From NCBI GenBank assembly GCA_031835245.1, contig JAVKOQ010000175.1:1-64000 (forward strand): a stretch of 64,000 bases of DNA, read 5' to 3'. Under the pieces are notes generated by a model. It had not been told where the DNA came from and ran no database searches. It worked only from the letters and a program-made list of their open reading frames with translations. The stretch comes from Balamuthia mandrillaris (lineage: Eukaryota > Discosea > Longamoebia > Balamuthiidae). The number at the start of each line of letters is the position of its first letter. Position 1 is the stretch's first letter. Below are positions 12,906 through 26,201 of this stretch, piece after piece. The position numbers were made by a program, and so were the translations under genes.

Positions 12906-13056
12906 TATTTTCTTCTCTTCTTTCTCACCTTGCTGCTCAGGCGTAAAGAGCAAAGCCGTAATACTGTTTCTCATCCAGCTGAAGCGTATCAGGTCGGAAC
13001 ATAAGGGCGGTGCCACGTGCTATGTCGTGGTGTTGGTGGTCCCTTCTTCCGGTTGA
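10681..13056 (+). CDS. SKA1: Probable spindle and kinetochore-associated protein 1 (SKA1) with long Ser-rich linker
   Basis: SKA1 is part of the SKA complex, which couples kinetochores to microtubules. Three exons (10681-11362, 11499-12854, 12941-13056) keep frame and give 717 residues. Residues 1-120 are largely helical with coiled-coil character, like the SKA1 dimerising region. The last 100 residues resemble the SKA1 microtubule-binding winged helix. YLRSQVSLEMLNDTIANIN matches the human segment beginning YMKSRLTYNQIN, and the ending (LKRIRSEHKGGATCYVVV) matches the human RRLSEVRGGGLTRYVIT. About 25 residues of the human domain between these blocks are missing. The roughly 480-residue linker is dominated by Ser, partly encoded by a TTC microsatellite; human SKA1 has only 255 residues in total. 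Confidence 0.68.
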
Positions 13057-13578
13057 AGATTGTTCTCTCTCTTTTTTCTAAACAAACAAACAAACGAGCA
13101 AAAATGAATGAAAGAACAAAAAACTTAAAAAAATGTTTTTAAAAAAATGTAAAAAAAGAAATAAAAATAAACGGAAATTAAAAAATGCTGTCCAATTTGT
13201 GCTCTAATGGTGCAGTTTTGTCGGTCACGTTGTGCATCCAACAGTCTTAAATATAATAGGTTGAACGAAATAGTGAGATAATTTTCCAAAAATAGTTTTA
13301 TTATAGCTTTTCTAATAGCTTATAACAAAAATCTACGCAAAAAGACGCGAGCAGCATTACATTCAAACCTACATTAACTCATGTTTTATTTTTTAAGGTT
13401 GGTGATCCGGCTACAGCAAATGATGAAAGGTCCGGTCGGGTTGGTGTTGGTGCGCGCCGCACTAATTTCACCGTTTATAAACGTGTAATACGTTTGTGAA
13501 GCTTATGGACAAACAAATCCTTTTTGTGTTATTAGTTTTGAAAACAAATCAAAGCAACAGCAATAACGGTAAGAGGGC
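13057..13578. other. AT-rich spacer without recognised gene
   Basis: Contains the SKA1 3' flank and the upstream region of the first receptor gene. A/T runs only; no ORF or RNA gene is supported. Confidence 0.6.
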
Positions 13579-13783
13579 ATGGAGTGGAGCTGTAGAGTGC
13601 GAGTGTTGTTTCTCTTCTTCGTGGCCACGCAGCTGTTCTGGTCGACGAGTCCGGTCAATGCCGGTGGAACGTGCAGACCCAGGAGCGACAGCCTTGCCGT
13701 GTTCTGCTCTCAGTTCCCTGGAATGGCTGGTTTGTTCTTCTTTCTCTTCTGCCTGTCCTTCTGTAACTCTTAGCATTTGCCTG

Positions 13784-13814
<31 letters not shown>

Positions 13815-13827
13815 CCCACTCTATCAC

Positions 13828-13865
<38 letters not shown>

Positions 13866-16141
13866 TCTCTCGCGCTCTCTCTCGCTCTCTCTGCTAAACA
13901 GATGGAGATATGGTCTTTGTGGATGACCGTGACGTGCCAATACCAAACAGCAACATTACCATTCCCAACAATATCTTTGTGCAGGAGACGTACCTGGAGA
14001 GCGCGTTGAAGGTAACCATGCTGAGGATAGCAGGGGGCATGTTGAGAGGCAAATGCGCTGATGCCTATCTGAATTCTTTGTGCTCCACCTTTCTTCGACC
14101 TTGCATTCGTCAAGGGAATGGTGGGTTATTTTGCTATCGTTATCCTTCAAACACAAACTCTCTCTAAATATGTTCTTAATAGAATACATTCCTCATCCCG
14201 TAATGCCCTGTCGTCAAATCTGCTTCGACTATAGTACGCCTCTTACATCCCTTCGCCTTCCTGCACTTGTTTTCTCCTTCCACTAAAACAGTCTGCTTCT
14301 CTTGCTCCGCTTTCCATCCTTGAAACAAAACAGTGGAAGAATGTAAGGGCCAAGTAACCACATTCGGAGGGGCCATGTGGCTGCCGGAAGGCGAAATGAT
14401 TCGAGAAGGCGGCCTGCTGGACTGCTTCGAACGAGACATCAACGCTGACAATGCATCTTTCTGGGAGGAGCCAACCTACCTCTATGTCGACGCGGAGAGC
14501 GGCTGGCAGACCAGCTTGACCTGCTTGAGCGTGAACATTGCGGAGAGCAAAGCCCTCTGCCACGGACGGTTGGTGCCCTCCGGAAGAAGTTGTGCTGTTC
14601 CTTGTCCCGCTCCTGGCGTTACGGAAAAGCAGTATGATGACATTCACATCATGCAAAGTGTGCTTGCCGTTTTGTCTTGGGTAAGGTTTTCCAGTCTGCT
14701 TTCTTCTTTACGTCTGTCTTGTCGTTTCTTTGCTCCTTGCGTCTTTGCTCTTTCCTTTTCTTAAGTCGTGGTTAAACCATTTCAAACAACAGTTTGGAAG
14801 CCTGTTATTGATAGTATCGTTCTTTCTGGATCCTCGGCTGCGTACCTTTCCGGCAAACCTGGTGCTGATGGTGGCCATCTGCGCTCACATCGCAGCGTGG
14901 GCCATGCTCATCGCTTTGTTTGCCGGCTACCAAGAGACCTGGTGCGGAGATGATGTGTTCACTCCCACGGTCACCACACAAGTAGAGGAAGCAACCGTTC
15001 AATTCGACATGGAGAGTCTGTCAGCCAAAAGCGGATTGTGCACCTTTCAAGGTTTTTTCTCTTCCCTTCATCATGTTGTTTAGAATACAATTGTTATGGA
15101 GTGGCGCTGACTATCCAATGCATTGCAACCAAAGGAGTATTGTTGCACTTCGGGTTTATAGGAATGTCTATTTGGTGTTTCTTTGTCACTCTCAATCTTT
15201 TCTTGGAGGTCTCTCTCTCTCTCTCTCTCCCTCCCTCCTTTCCTCTGCTTGCGTTCAAGACTTACTTCCTCATTATCTCCAAACATAGGTCACCTTTCCA
15301 ACTCGTCTGACCGCTCATCATAAACGTAAACGAGAGGTTGTCTATCACTGCGTTGGCTGGATTGTACCCACGCTATTTATTATCATTCTCGCTGGCGCAG
15401 ATAAATACGCCTTTCCTCCTGGATCCTCTATGTGCGTCCATTCTCTCTGCTTCACTCATTCGCAGCCGCTCTTGTTCTGATACAAACTGCTTACTCGTTA
15501 ATCGTGTACTCTTCTTTCTCAGGTGTTTTGTGTCGCATGAAGACGACGGTATTTGGCGGATCCTCTTCTGGTTCCTGCCCGTCTCTCTCTGCATCTTCCT
15601 CTCTCTCTGCCTCTTCCTCTTCTCCTCTGTCATCCTCATGCGATCCGCCCTTCAATCCACCCAAAGTCGCACGCGAGTATTGCGCACCTATCTGCGGCTC
15701 ATGGTTTTCATCCTACTCTTTCTGGTCTGTTGCATCTGCCAGTTCGCCTACGAGTTAAACTACACCCTCCACGAGGAGGACATCACCTCCGGCTACGAAG
15801 ACTACTTGAACTGTGTCTATGTTTACAACACGGCTCAACCGATCTCCACGAATTCGTGCGATTTGAGCGACACGGTGGCCAACTACGAGCTTATGGTGCT
15901 GAAGGGGATAGGATATACTTTCGTGGGCCTATTGTTGTTCTTGTTGTTCGTGGACCGATGCTTCTTTGTCTTGTGGGCGACTATCGAAGGAGGAAGGAAG
16001 GGAGGCAACAGCAAATCCGGAGGAGGAGGAGGAGGAATGAAAGACGAAGGGGACGGTTGCTTTGGCAGGATTCTCTTTCGTAGGACCACCTCCACTGCCA
16101 GCAGCTCTGCCACCTCCTCAACAAAGACTATCGGCTACTAA
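13579..16141 (+). CDS. Frizzled/Smoothened-like seven-transmembrane receptor, paralogue A
   Basis: This is a class F (Frizzled) type receptor. I read eight exons: 13579-13729, 13902-14120, 14183-14233, 14334-14680, 14793-15051, 15135-15208, 15289-15431 and 15523-16141. They keep frame to give 620 residues. A signal peptide leads into a Cys-rich domain whose NSLCSTFLRPCI and PVMPCRQIC pieces match the Frizzled CRD pattern (CS..L..FLC...C, PC...C). A second Cys-rich segment (residues 140-250) follows, then seven hydrophobic helices from SLLLIVSFFL onward. FPANLVLMVAICAHIAAW and LNLFLEVTF lie in helices 2-3. The tail is short and Ser/Thr-rich, and no KTxxxW motif was seen. Dictyostelium has a comparable family (fsl genes). 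The ligand is unknown. Confidence 0.88.
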
Positions 16142-16170
16142 GGGATCGGGTGCATGGATTCTCTGATATT

Positions 16171-16250
16171 CTATTGGATTTCACTTGATCGAAGATCACA
16201 TTCTGATTTATTATTGGAGCATACTATTGAGGTGTCGACAGTAATGTTAC
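16171..16250. repeat. Conserved 3' flank shared by receptor genes A and B (copy A)
   Basis: The sequence around TTCTGATTT and TGTCGACAGTAATG is recognisably shared with 19236-19320 at the same place after paralogue B. It is probably 3' UTR retained from the duplication. The rest of 16142-16444 shows no gene. Confidence 0.7.
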
Positions 16251-16444
16251 CCTTTATGAAACCTCAAATGAAAGATGCCGTGTAAATAAACCGTATGACT
16301 TTTCGGTTTGTTCCGTTTTAAGCAAAATGATAACGCCGAATAAGAACTAAATAAGAAAATGTACACTTCAACAAGCAAACGTATTCCTGCAACGCCAAAA
16401 GGGCTGAAGCAACAACAACAGGAGCAACGTAAAAGCGCGAAAAG

Positions 16445-18093
16445 ATGCGTTATCCTCTTATTGTATATTTAGTGATCGTTATTTCTGGTTTCACCTGTTC
16501 GTACGCGTTCAATGGCGGGACATGCCAACCGCGGAGCAACAGGGCTTCTTTTTGTTCCCAGTTTCCTGGAATGGCTGGTGCGCTTCTTTCTTGCCTTCTT
16601 TCTTTTTTTTATCGTGGCTTTCTAAGCAACCACGCATTTTGTTGTTCCAGAAGGAGACCTGATATTTGTGGATGATAGGAAGGTACCGCTTCCGGATGGA
16701 ACGCTTGTCCAGAACAGCATCGTGGTGCAAGAGCTGTGGTTGGAAGGCACGTTGAAGCTCAGTTTGCTTAGGCTGCCGACGTTGACGGAAAGGTGTGGTG
16801 ACTTGCTGCTCAACTCCCTTTGCTCCACCTTTTTGCGACCATGCATTCGCAACGGTGATGGTAACTAATTCAGTTTGTTGTTGTTCACCTTTATTCTTCT
16901 TCTTCTCCTTCTTGTTTTAGTTCTTGTTCTTGTTCTTGTTCTTGTTCTTCTTTTTCTTTTTCTTGTTCTTGTTCTTGTTCTTGTTCTTCTTCCTGTTCTT
17001 GTTCTTCTTGTTCTTCTTGTTCTTCTTGTTCTTCTTCTTGTTCTTCTTCTTCTTCTTCTTCTTCTTCTTCTTCTTCTTTCTCCTCTTCTAACGAAGTATT
17101 TGTTAGAAGTGCTAGCTCAACCGGTAATGCCGTGTCACCAAGACTGCAAAGGCTTTCGTACGCATTCTCCCTTCAAAGTTCTAACTTTTAGCATTCTCAC
17201 CTTTGTTGTCATTCATTGCAGTGGAGGAATGCGACGGTCAAGTAGCCTTCCCAGGAGCAGCGATGTGGCTTCCAGAAGGAGAAATGATACAAGAAGGAGG
17301 GGTACTTGAGTGCAACGAGACCGACATCAACGCACGGAACATTTCCTTCTGGCAGAACGAAACCTACCTGTGGGAGGACGCGGAAGGCGGATGGCAAACT
17401 ACCTTGGTTTGTTTGAGAGTGAATGTAGAAGACAGCACCGTGTCTTGTGATGGAGAGCTGGTATCTACAGGGAAGCGATGTGCGGTGCCTTGTCCGGCGC
17501 CTGGCGTGACGGACCAGCAGTACGAAACGATTCATATCATGCAGAGCGTTCTAGGCGTGTTTTCTTGGGTATATTTCTCTTTCATTGTTATCCTTTCGTT
17601 CCTCTCTTGCATCTTATTCCGTATCATTCCTTTTTTTTGTCCTTTTTCTCTTTCGTGGTTTGTTTTCCTTATGCTTCATTGATCGCCTTTCCTGTTCTTT
17701 CTATTTGTCTATATCCCTTTCACTTTCATCGTCTCCCTTTCTCCTCTCGCTTTCTCTCCCCTTCTTGTTTCTGGAATTAAGCTCGAAAAAATCTCTCCTT
17801 TTTAGCTAGGCAGCATTCTGTTGATAGCAGCATTCTTGATGAGCCCAAGTTTGAGATCCTTTCCAGCTAACTTGGTGCTGATGGTGGCCATCTGTGCTCA
17901 CATTGCGGCGTGGGCCATGATCGTCCCTTTAGTGGCTGGCAACGAAGAAGTTTGGTGCGGAGATGAGGTGTTTACTCCGGATGTTACAATGGAAGTGGAA
18001 GTTGCTACGGTGGAGTTTGACATGGAGAGTTTGTCGGCGAAAAGTGGACTGTGCACATTTCAAGGTTTGTTGCTAATGTTAGCTCTTCTCTCT

Positions 18094-18142
<49 letters not shown>

Positions 18143-18308
18143 TCTTTATCTCACGGCTGACAACGTTTATAAAATTCAGGAGTGTTGCTGCACTTCGGGT
18201 TTATGGGAATGTCAATATGGTGTTTCTTTGTGACTCTCAATCTATTCCTGGAGGTATCGTATTTTCCACTCTCTCTCTCTCTCTCTCCCTCTCTCCCTCT
18301 CTTCTCTC

Positions 18309-18349
<41 letters not shown>

Positions 18350-19187
18350 CATTCTGACAAAACCTGTGACAGGTTACGTTTGCAACAAAGATAAACGGAC
18401 GGTTGGTCCGTGTGAGGGTGATTGGTTATCACTGCATGGGATGGGCTCTGCCTTTTCTCTTCATGCTGATCCCTGCTGCTGCTGACAAATACGCCTACCC
18501 TCCTGGTTCTTCTATGTATGTATGCTAAGCATCTTGCTCTATCTTTGTCTCGTTTGAACAGTTACAGTCTCTTTCCTCTGTTAGGTCTTCTGTTCTCTTC
18601 CCTGTGGTTAACAACGATAAAACAGGTGCTTCATCTCGCATGAAGACGACGGTATTTGGCGGATCCTCTTCTGGTTCCTGCCCGTCTCTTTTTGCATCTT
18701 CCTCTCCTTCTGCCTCTTCCTCTTCTCTTCCTCCATTCTCATTCGGACAGCTCTCCAGTCCCCTCAAAGCCGTGCAAAGGTGTTGCGAACGTATCTTCGT
18801 CTCATGATATTCATTCTCCTCTTTCTGGTATGTTGGATATGCCAGTTTGCCTACGAGATGAACTACACGTTGCACGAGGAAGACATCACTTCTGGCTATG
18901 AAGAATACCTTCGCTGTCTCTTCATCAACGCGGAGCGCCTTCCTTCTTGCGAGTTGAGCGAGGCCGTGGCGAACTACGAATTGATGGTGTTGAAAGGGAT
19001 AGGATACACTTTCATGGGCTTGTTGTTGTTTTTGTTGTTTGTGGACAGGTGCTTCTTGGTTTTGTGGAGCTTTACGGCAGGACGAGGCAAGGAGAAAGAA
19101 AAACACTGGGATGAGGGAGACGGGTGTTTTGGCAGAATCGTGCGGAGGAGGACAACCACCACCAGTTCTACCTCATCAACGAAATAA
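16445..19187 (+). CDS. Frizzled/Smoothened-like seven-transmembrane receptor, paralogue B
   Basis: Tandem copy of paralogue A with the same exon plan. Exon 1 is 16445-16577 (signal peptide and the first Cys pair, FNGGTCQPRSNRASFCSQFP) and exon 2 is 16651-16860. The later exons end with the long last exon to 19187. The ectodomain keeps the NSLCSTFLRPCI and PVMPCHQDC motifs. The membrane part includes FPANLVLMVAICAHIAAWAM, GLCTFQGVLLHFGFMGMSIW, and helices 6-7 ending in YTFMGLLLFLLFVDRCFLVLW. Intron 2 (16861-17105) is largely a TTC/TTG repeat, and introns at 18090-18140 and 18270-18350 are CT repeats. The tail is short with Thr/Ser runs. Copies A, B and C lie head to tail within 9 kb, so recent tandem duplication is likely. 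Confidence 0.88.
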
Positions 19188-19235
19188 AAAAATATGAAAA
19201 ATAGTTGCACGTGAAGACTTTTGGTGAATTCTTTG

Positions 19236-19320
19236 ATTTTTGAATGGATACAATATGATCTAAGATCCATTTCTGATTTTCTACTGGAACAGAATTATCA
19301 CTTGTCGACAGTAATGGTAG
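19236..19320. repeat. Conserved 3' flank shared by receptor genes A and B (copy B)
   Basis: Counterpart of 16171-16250, including TGTCGACAGTAATG. The remaining 19188-19532 spacer is AT-rich and carries no gene that I can see. Confidence 0.7.
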
Positions 19321-19532
19321 TCCCAGTCTCTGGTTTTCTTCGTGTGGATGCCGTCAAACGCTCTTAAAATGAAACGGTTGTTTAGCAGGTGACTATATGA
19401 ATCACCTGACAACAAAAATAAAAAAAATGCCGGAGTAGCAAAAAAAAAAAAACACTGGGTCACTCATTTACAATAACTTATTGTAATAACACAAAAGAAA
19501 AGTAAACGAAGAGAGGAAAAACAAAATACAAA

Positions 19533-20853
19533 ATGTGTATCAGCAGTAGAAAGTGTATGTACGTGCTTCTGTCGTTTTTGGTTGCCTTTGTGACGGTTGC
19601 GAATGCCTTCAACGGAGGGACATGTCAACCGCGGAGCAACAGGGCTTCGTTTTGTTCTCAGTTCCCTGAAATGGCTGGTACGTCCTTTCTTTTATTCTTG
19701 TTCGTCCGTTGTCGTCTCTCTCAAGTTCATAGATATATTCCGTTCACCCTCGCTTTGTTCCCAGTTTCTGTGTTCCAGTTCTTTCCTTCTTGTCGCTATC
19801 TTCCTTTCTTTCTTGTTGTTGCTTCCTGCCTCCTCGTTTTTCTCTCCCCTCTTCTTTTCACGCACTCATTTCCTCCATGAACGTCTTTGTTACGTTGAGC
19901 GTAGAAGGGGACCTGATATTCGTCGACGACCGCATGCTTCCTCACCCGGATGGAGGATACGTCCAGAACAGCATATTCGTGCAGGAGCTGTGGCTGGAGG
20001 GAACGTTGAAAGTAAACTTGCTGCGGATAAGGACTTTGACTGAGCGGTGCGGCAACCTCGTTTTGAACTCGCTGTGTTCTACCTTTCTCCGGCCTTGCAT
20101 TAAACGCGGAGAAGGTATTCCTTATTTCTTGCTTTTTGTTTGAAGCAACTCTCTTTGCTCTTTGCCCTTCTCTTCATCGTTCGTCTTTCTTCCTCCTTCC
20201 TCTTCTCTCGTGGGTCTCTGACCTTTGCCTTCTCCGCCTTCTTGCGCTTGTTCTTCTCCTTCTCCTTCAGCGGTTTCACAAACACGACACGAATAACACT
20301 CCATTCATTTTAAAAACAGAGGTGATAGCTCAACCTGTTATGCCATGCTATCAAGACTGCATCGACTATTGTATGGAACAACCTTGTCCTCTCCTCTTCT
20401 CTTCCTTTTTTTTTAAACCTCTTTCATTCTGTTCGCTTCTTTTGTTTTTGTTCTGTTCTGATTGCTAGTGGAAGAATGCGACGGTCAGTTAGCCTTTCCG
20501 GGAGCAGCGATGTGGCTTCCAGAGGGAGCGATGATACAGGAGGGCAACGTGCTGCGATGCAACGAGACAGACATCAACGCGCAGAACGTTTCCTTCTGGC
20601 AGAGCGAAACCTATCTTTGGGAGGATGCGGAGAGCGGATGGCAGACCAACTTGACCTGTTTGAGGGTGGATGTGGAGAACAGCGAGGTTTATTGTGACGG
20701 AGAGTTGGTGCCCACGGGGAAGAGCTGTGCGCTGCCTTGTCCCACGCCCGGCGTGACGGAGGAGCAATACGACGCTATCCACATCATGCAAAGCGTGCTT
20801 GGAGTTTTATCTTGGGTATATTCACGTTTCATTCGTTGCTCCTCTGTTGACGC

Positions 20854-20896
<43 letters not shown>

Positions 20897-21411
20897 TCTT
20901 GTTCTCTGCTTCTGCTTTTTCTACTCTTCTCCTTTCTCTCTTTATGTTTCTTCACCTGACTGTAGTAACAGGTGAGCAGCGCCATCTTCGTTTGCTCCTT
21001 CTTGCTTCAAAAGCGCTTTCGCACCTTTCCGGCAAACCTGGTGCTGATGGTGGCCATCTGCGCCCACATCGCAGCGTGGGCCATGCTCATCGCTTTGTTT
21101 GCTGGCTACCAGGAGACCTGGTGCGGAGACACCGTGTTCTTGCCGGATGTGAAGATGGAGGTGGACTTGGCTTTTGTGCAGTTCGACATGGAGAGCTTGT
21201 CAGCCAAAAGCGGACTGTGCACCTTTCAAGGTTTTGTGCCGTTCATTCGTTTCAATGGTTGTTATATCGTTTACCTCATGTTTTGCTTTCTTTCTTTCTC
21301 TGTTGCAACAAATATAACAGGCGTATTGTTACACTTTGGATTCATTGGAATGGCTATCTGGTGCTTCTTTGTCACCCTCAATCTCTTCTTGGAGGTAACG
21401 AACCCTGGAAT

Positions 21412-21450
<39 letters not shown>

Positions 21451-22455
21451 TGCTCGCTGGCTTTTCCTCTCTCCCTCTTCTTTTGTCGTTTCCCATTCTC
21501 CCTAACCATTGTCCTTGTTCTTCTTTTCTCTTGTCTTGCAGGTTACCTTTGCCACGAAGCTCAACTCGCGTCATAAACGAGTGAGAGAGATTGTCTACCA
21601 TTGCGTCGGGTGGATCTTGCCTTTTCTCTTCATCCTGATTCCTGCTGCTGCGGACAAATACGCCTATCCTCCTGGTTCCTCCATGTGCGTCGTCTTGTTC
21701 TTGTTCTTGTTCTTCTTCTTGTTCTTGTTGTTGTTCTTGTTCTTCTTGTTCTTCTTCTTCTTGTTCTTGTTCTTCTTCTTCTTCTTGTTCTTCTTCTTCT
21801 TCTGCTCCTCCTCCTTCTCTTCCTCCCTCCTCCCTCCTCTAACGCTTTGTTCCTCCAAAGGTGTTTCGTCTCCCACGAAGACGACGGCGTTTGGCGGATC
21901 CTCTTCTGGTTCCTGCCCGTCTCCCTCTGCATCCTCCTCTCCCTCTGCCTCTTCCTCCTCTCCTCCGTGGTCCTCATCCGCACCGCCCTGCAGTCCCCCC
22001 AGAGCCGCACCCGCCTGCTGCGCACCTACCTCCGCCTCATGGTCTTCATCCTGCTCTTCCTGGTGTGCTGCACCTGCCAGTTCGCCTACGAGCTGAACTA
22101 CACCCTCCACGAGGGGGACATCACCTCCGGCTACGAGGACTACCTCGTCTGCCTCTTCATCAACCCCCACCAGCTCTCCTCCTGCCAGCTGAGCGACTCG
22201 GTGGCCAACTACGAGCTGATGGTGCTGAAGGGCATCGGCTACACCTTCATGGGCTTGCTCCTCTTCCTGCTGTTCGTGGACCGCTGCCTGCTGGTGCTGT
22301 GGCGAACGGCGGCGGGAGGCGGCAAGCGGGGGCGGCGGGGGGAGGAGGAGGAGGACGGCTGCCTGGGAAAGATCCTGCGCAGGACCACCACCTTCGCCAC
22401 CACCAGCTCCACCGCTTCCCACACCGAGCAGGTCAACAAGCACTCGTCCTATTGA
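19533..22455 (+). CDS. Frizzled/Smoothened-like seven-transmembrane receptor, paralogue C
   Basis: Third tandem receptor. Its N-terminal signal peptide (YVLLSFLVAFVTVANAF) is followed by the same first Cys-rich exon as copy B (NGGTCQPRSNRASFCSQFP). The CRD exons then carry NSLCSTFLRPCI and PVMPCYQDC, the second Cys-rich segment carries WLPEGAMIQEG, and the seven-helix region starts after the exon ending VLGVLSW near 20815. The last exon (about 21861-22455) encodes helices 5-7. It is strikingly GC-rich in third codon positions compared with the same exon in A and B and with the rest of this gene. Intron 7 (21688-21860) is a TTC/TTG microsatellite. The C-terminal tail is Gly/Arg/Glu- then Thr/Ser-rich. 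Confidence 0.88.
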
Positions 22456-22458
22456 TTG

Positions 22459-22793
22459 TCACACAACGCTCTTCGCCGTTCCTCTCTCTTCTCTCTGCTT
22501 CTCCTTGCTCTCTGCTCTCTTCTCTCTTCTTCTCTTCTCTCTCCTCTCTTCTCTCCTCTCTTCTCTCTGCTTTTCTGCTCTCTCATCTCTTCTCTCCTTT
22601 CTTCTCTCCTCTCTCCTCTCTCCTCTCTTCTCTCCTCTCTTCTCTCTCCTCTCTCCTCTCTCCTCTCTTCTCTCTGCTTTTCTGCTCTCTCATCTCTTCT
22701 CTCCTTTCTTATCTCTCTCTCCTCTCTCCTCTCTTCTCTCCTCTCTTCTCTCTCCTCTCTTCTCTCTCCTCTCTTCTCTCCTCTCCTTAAATC
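22459..22793. repeat. 335-bp pyrimidine microsatellite (TCTCC/TCTTC units)
   Basis: An almost uninterrupted C/T stretch directly after receptor C. Long open frames across it on both strands are compositional artefacts. It leads into the HslV upstream region (22794-23016), which shows no other gene. Confidence 0.9.
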
Positions 22794-23016
22794 ATGACGA
22801 CACAGAATATGTGATTTGCTACCGAATTTCCATCTTGTGGACAGCGTCCGATACAACAAATGTCCTTGCCGGTCAGACACGTTATCTAGCATCTTCTCTG
22901 TGGACGTTTTCCTCGTTTGCTGGCGTTGCTGTCATTTCAAGATTTTCCTCTGCGAGGGGATAAAACAAAATAAAACAACAAAGAGTGAGTTGGACAGCGG
23001 TAGCCGACGGAGGACG

Positions 23017-24266
23017 ATGATGCAAAGCTTGAAGCGTGGAAGCAGCTGCGGCACGTTCGTGCCCACCGCTCGCAGTGTGTTCAGCACTGCGCCTCTCTTA
23101 CGAACGACTCCCGCCCTACTCAGCGGCAACAACCTCAGTTATCGATCGATGTCTTCCGACCACAAATCCACGCAGGCAAAAACAAACCTCTTTTTCATCG
23201 CCTCTTCCGATCCTTCATTTTCTGTATGCTATGCTAACTTTGATTTTTGTTGTTGTTGTTGTTGTCTTATGTTGTTAAAAAAAAAGATCTATGGCACGAC
23301 CATACTTTGCGTTAAGAAAGGGAAGCAAGTGGTGATGATTGGGGACGGCCAGGTCAGTTTTGGCAGCACCATCATGAAACCCAACGCTCGTAAAGTTCGT
23401 CAGATTCGCCCTGGCATCATTGCTGGCTTTGCTGGTTCGTTTTTTGTTTGTGTCTGTGTTTGTTATAGGTGAAAACGTTTTCTCGAGTGAAGCGAAAGAA
23501 GGAGAGTGAGAGAAGAGGAGAGAGAGAGCAGATAAGAGACCCGAGAACAAGAAGAGCTAGAATGCATGAGAACAGAGGATAAACGCTGCTTTCAGTTTTC
23601 TAATCCCAAAAGTACTTTTTCGAACACAGGCGCAACAGCGGATGCTTTTACGCTGTTCGAAAGGTTGGAGGAGAAGATAGAGAAGCACCAAGGACAACTG
23701 CTTCGGTCCTGCGTGGACTTGGCAAAAGAGTGGAGAACTGACAAGTTTCTACGTCGCTTAGAGGTAAACTCCTCACTTATCTTGTTCTTCTTCTTCTTCT
23801 TCTTCTCTCTTCCTTCTCGTTCTTCTTTGAGGTATATCTAACTTCCCCTCATCATAAAGGCGATGATGGTGGTAGCAGACAAGGACTTGGCTCTCACCCT
23901 AACGGGCAACGGCGACGTCATTGAACCAAATGAAGGCATCATCGCCATTGGTATCTTTCCCTCGTTTTTTCTCTTTTCATGGAAGCAGAAACTCAAACAA
24001 AACGACCAACAGGGTCAGGAGGAAGTTTTGCGTTGGCGTGCGCACGCGGGCTGATCGACATTCCAGACATGGACGCCGAGCAAATCGCCAGGAAGAGCAT
24101 GAGAGTGGCCGCTGATCTTTGCATCTACACCAACGACCACTTTGTGATGGAGAAGATAGTGTCCACGGATGAGGAAATGGCCCTTGCCAAGAAGGACGAG
24201 AAGAAAGGAAGCATCTTGAGCACTTCTGACGAGGAGGAGAAAAAGCAAGAAGAGAAGAAGGAGTGA
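23017..24266 (+). CDS. HSLV: Mitochondrial HslV (ClpQ) threonine protease subunit
   Basis: HslV forms a dodecameric, proteasome-like peptidase driven by the HslU ATPase. Bacterial in origin, it survives in the mitochondria of scattered protist lineages. Five exons (23017-23223, 23287-23434, 23630-23763, 23860-23950, 24013-24266) keep frame and give 277 residues. The first 72 are a basic, Ser-rich presequence consistent with mitochondrial import. The mature chain would start at Thr73 in GTTILCV, matching bacterial TTIVSV with Thr1 as nucleophile. Other family motifs are [43 protein letters not shown]-like [12 protein letters not shown] and the [15 protein letters not shown] loop. A charged tail of about 40 residues extends beyond the bacterial end. 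HslU is not in this window. Confidence 0.95.
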
Positions 24267-24395
24267 AAATTGTTTACATTCTTTGCATTCTTCTCGTGTT
24301 TGAACATATTTTGCATTTTTTAAATTACTTCAATTCTTTGAGAGTTTTGAATGTTCTTCATTTCTAAAATTCTTTGAATTCTTGAAATATTTTGC

Positions 24396-26185
<1,790 letters not shown>

Positions 26186-26201
26186 AAACCTTTTATTTTC
26201 T

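Noticed and set aside
22456-22963. Leu/Ser-rich frames after receptor C
   Set aside because: Pyrimidine microsatellite without start context or domain.
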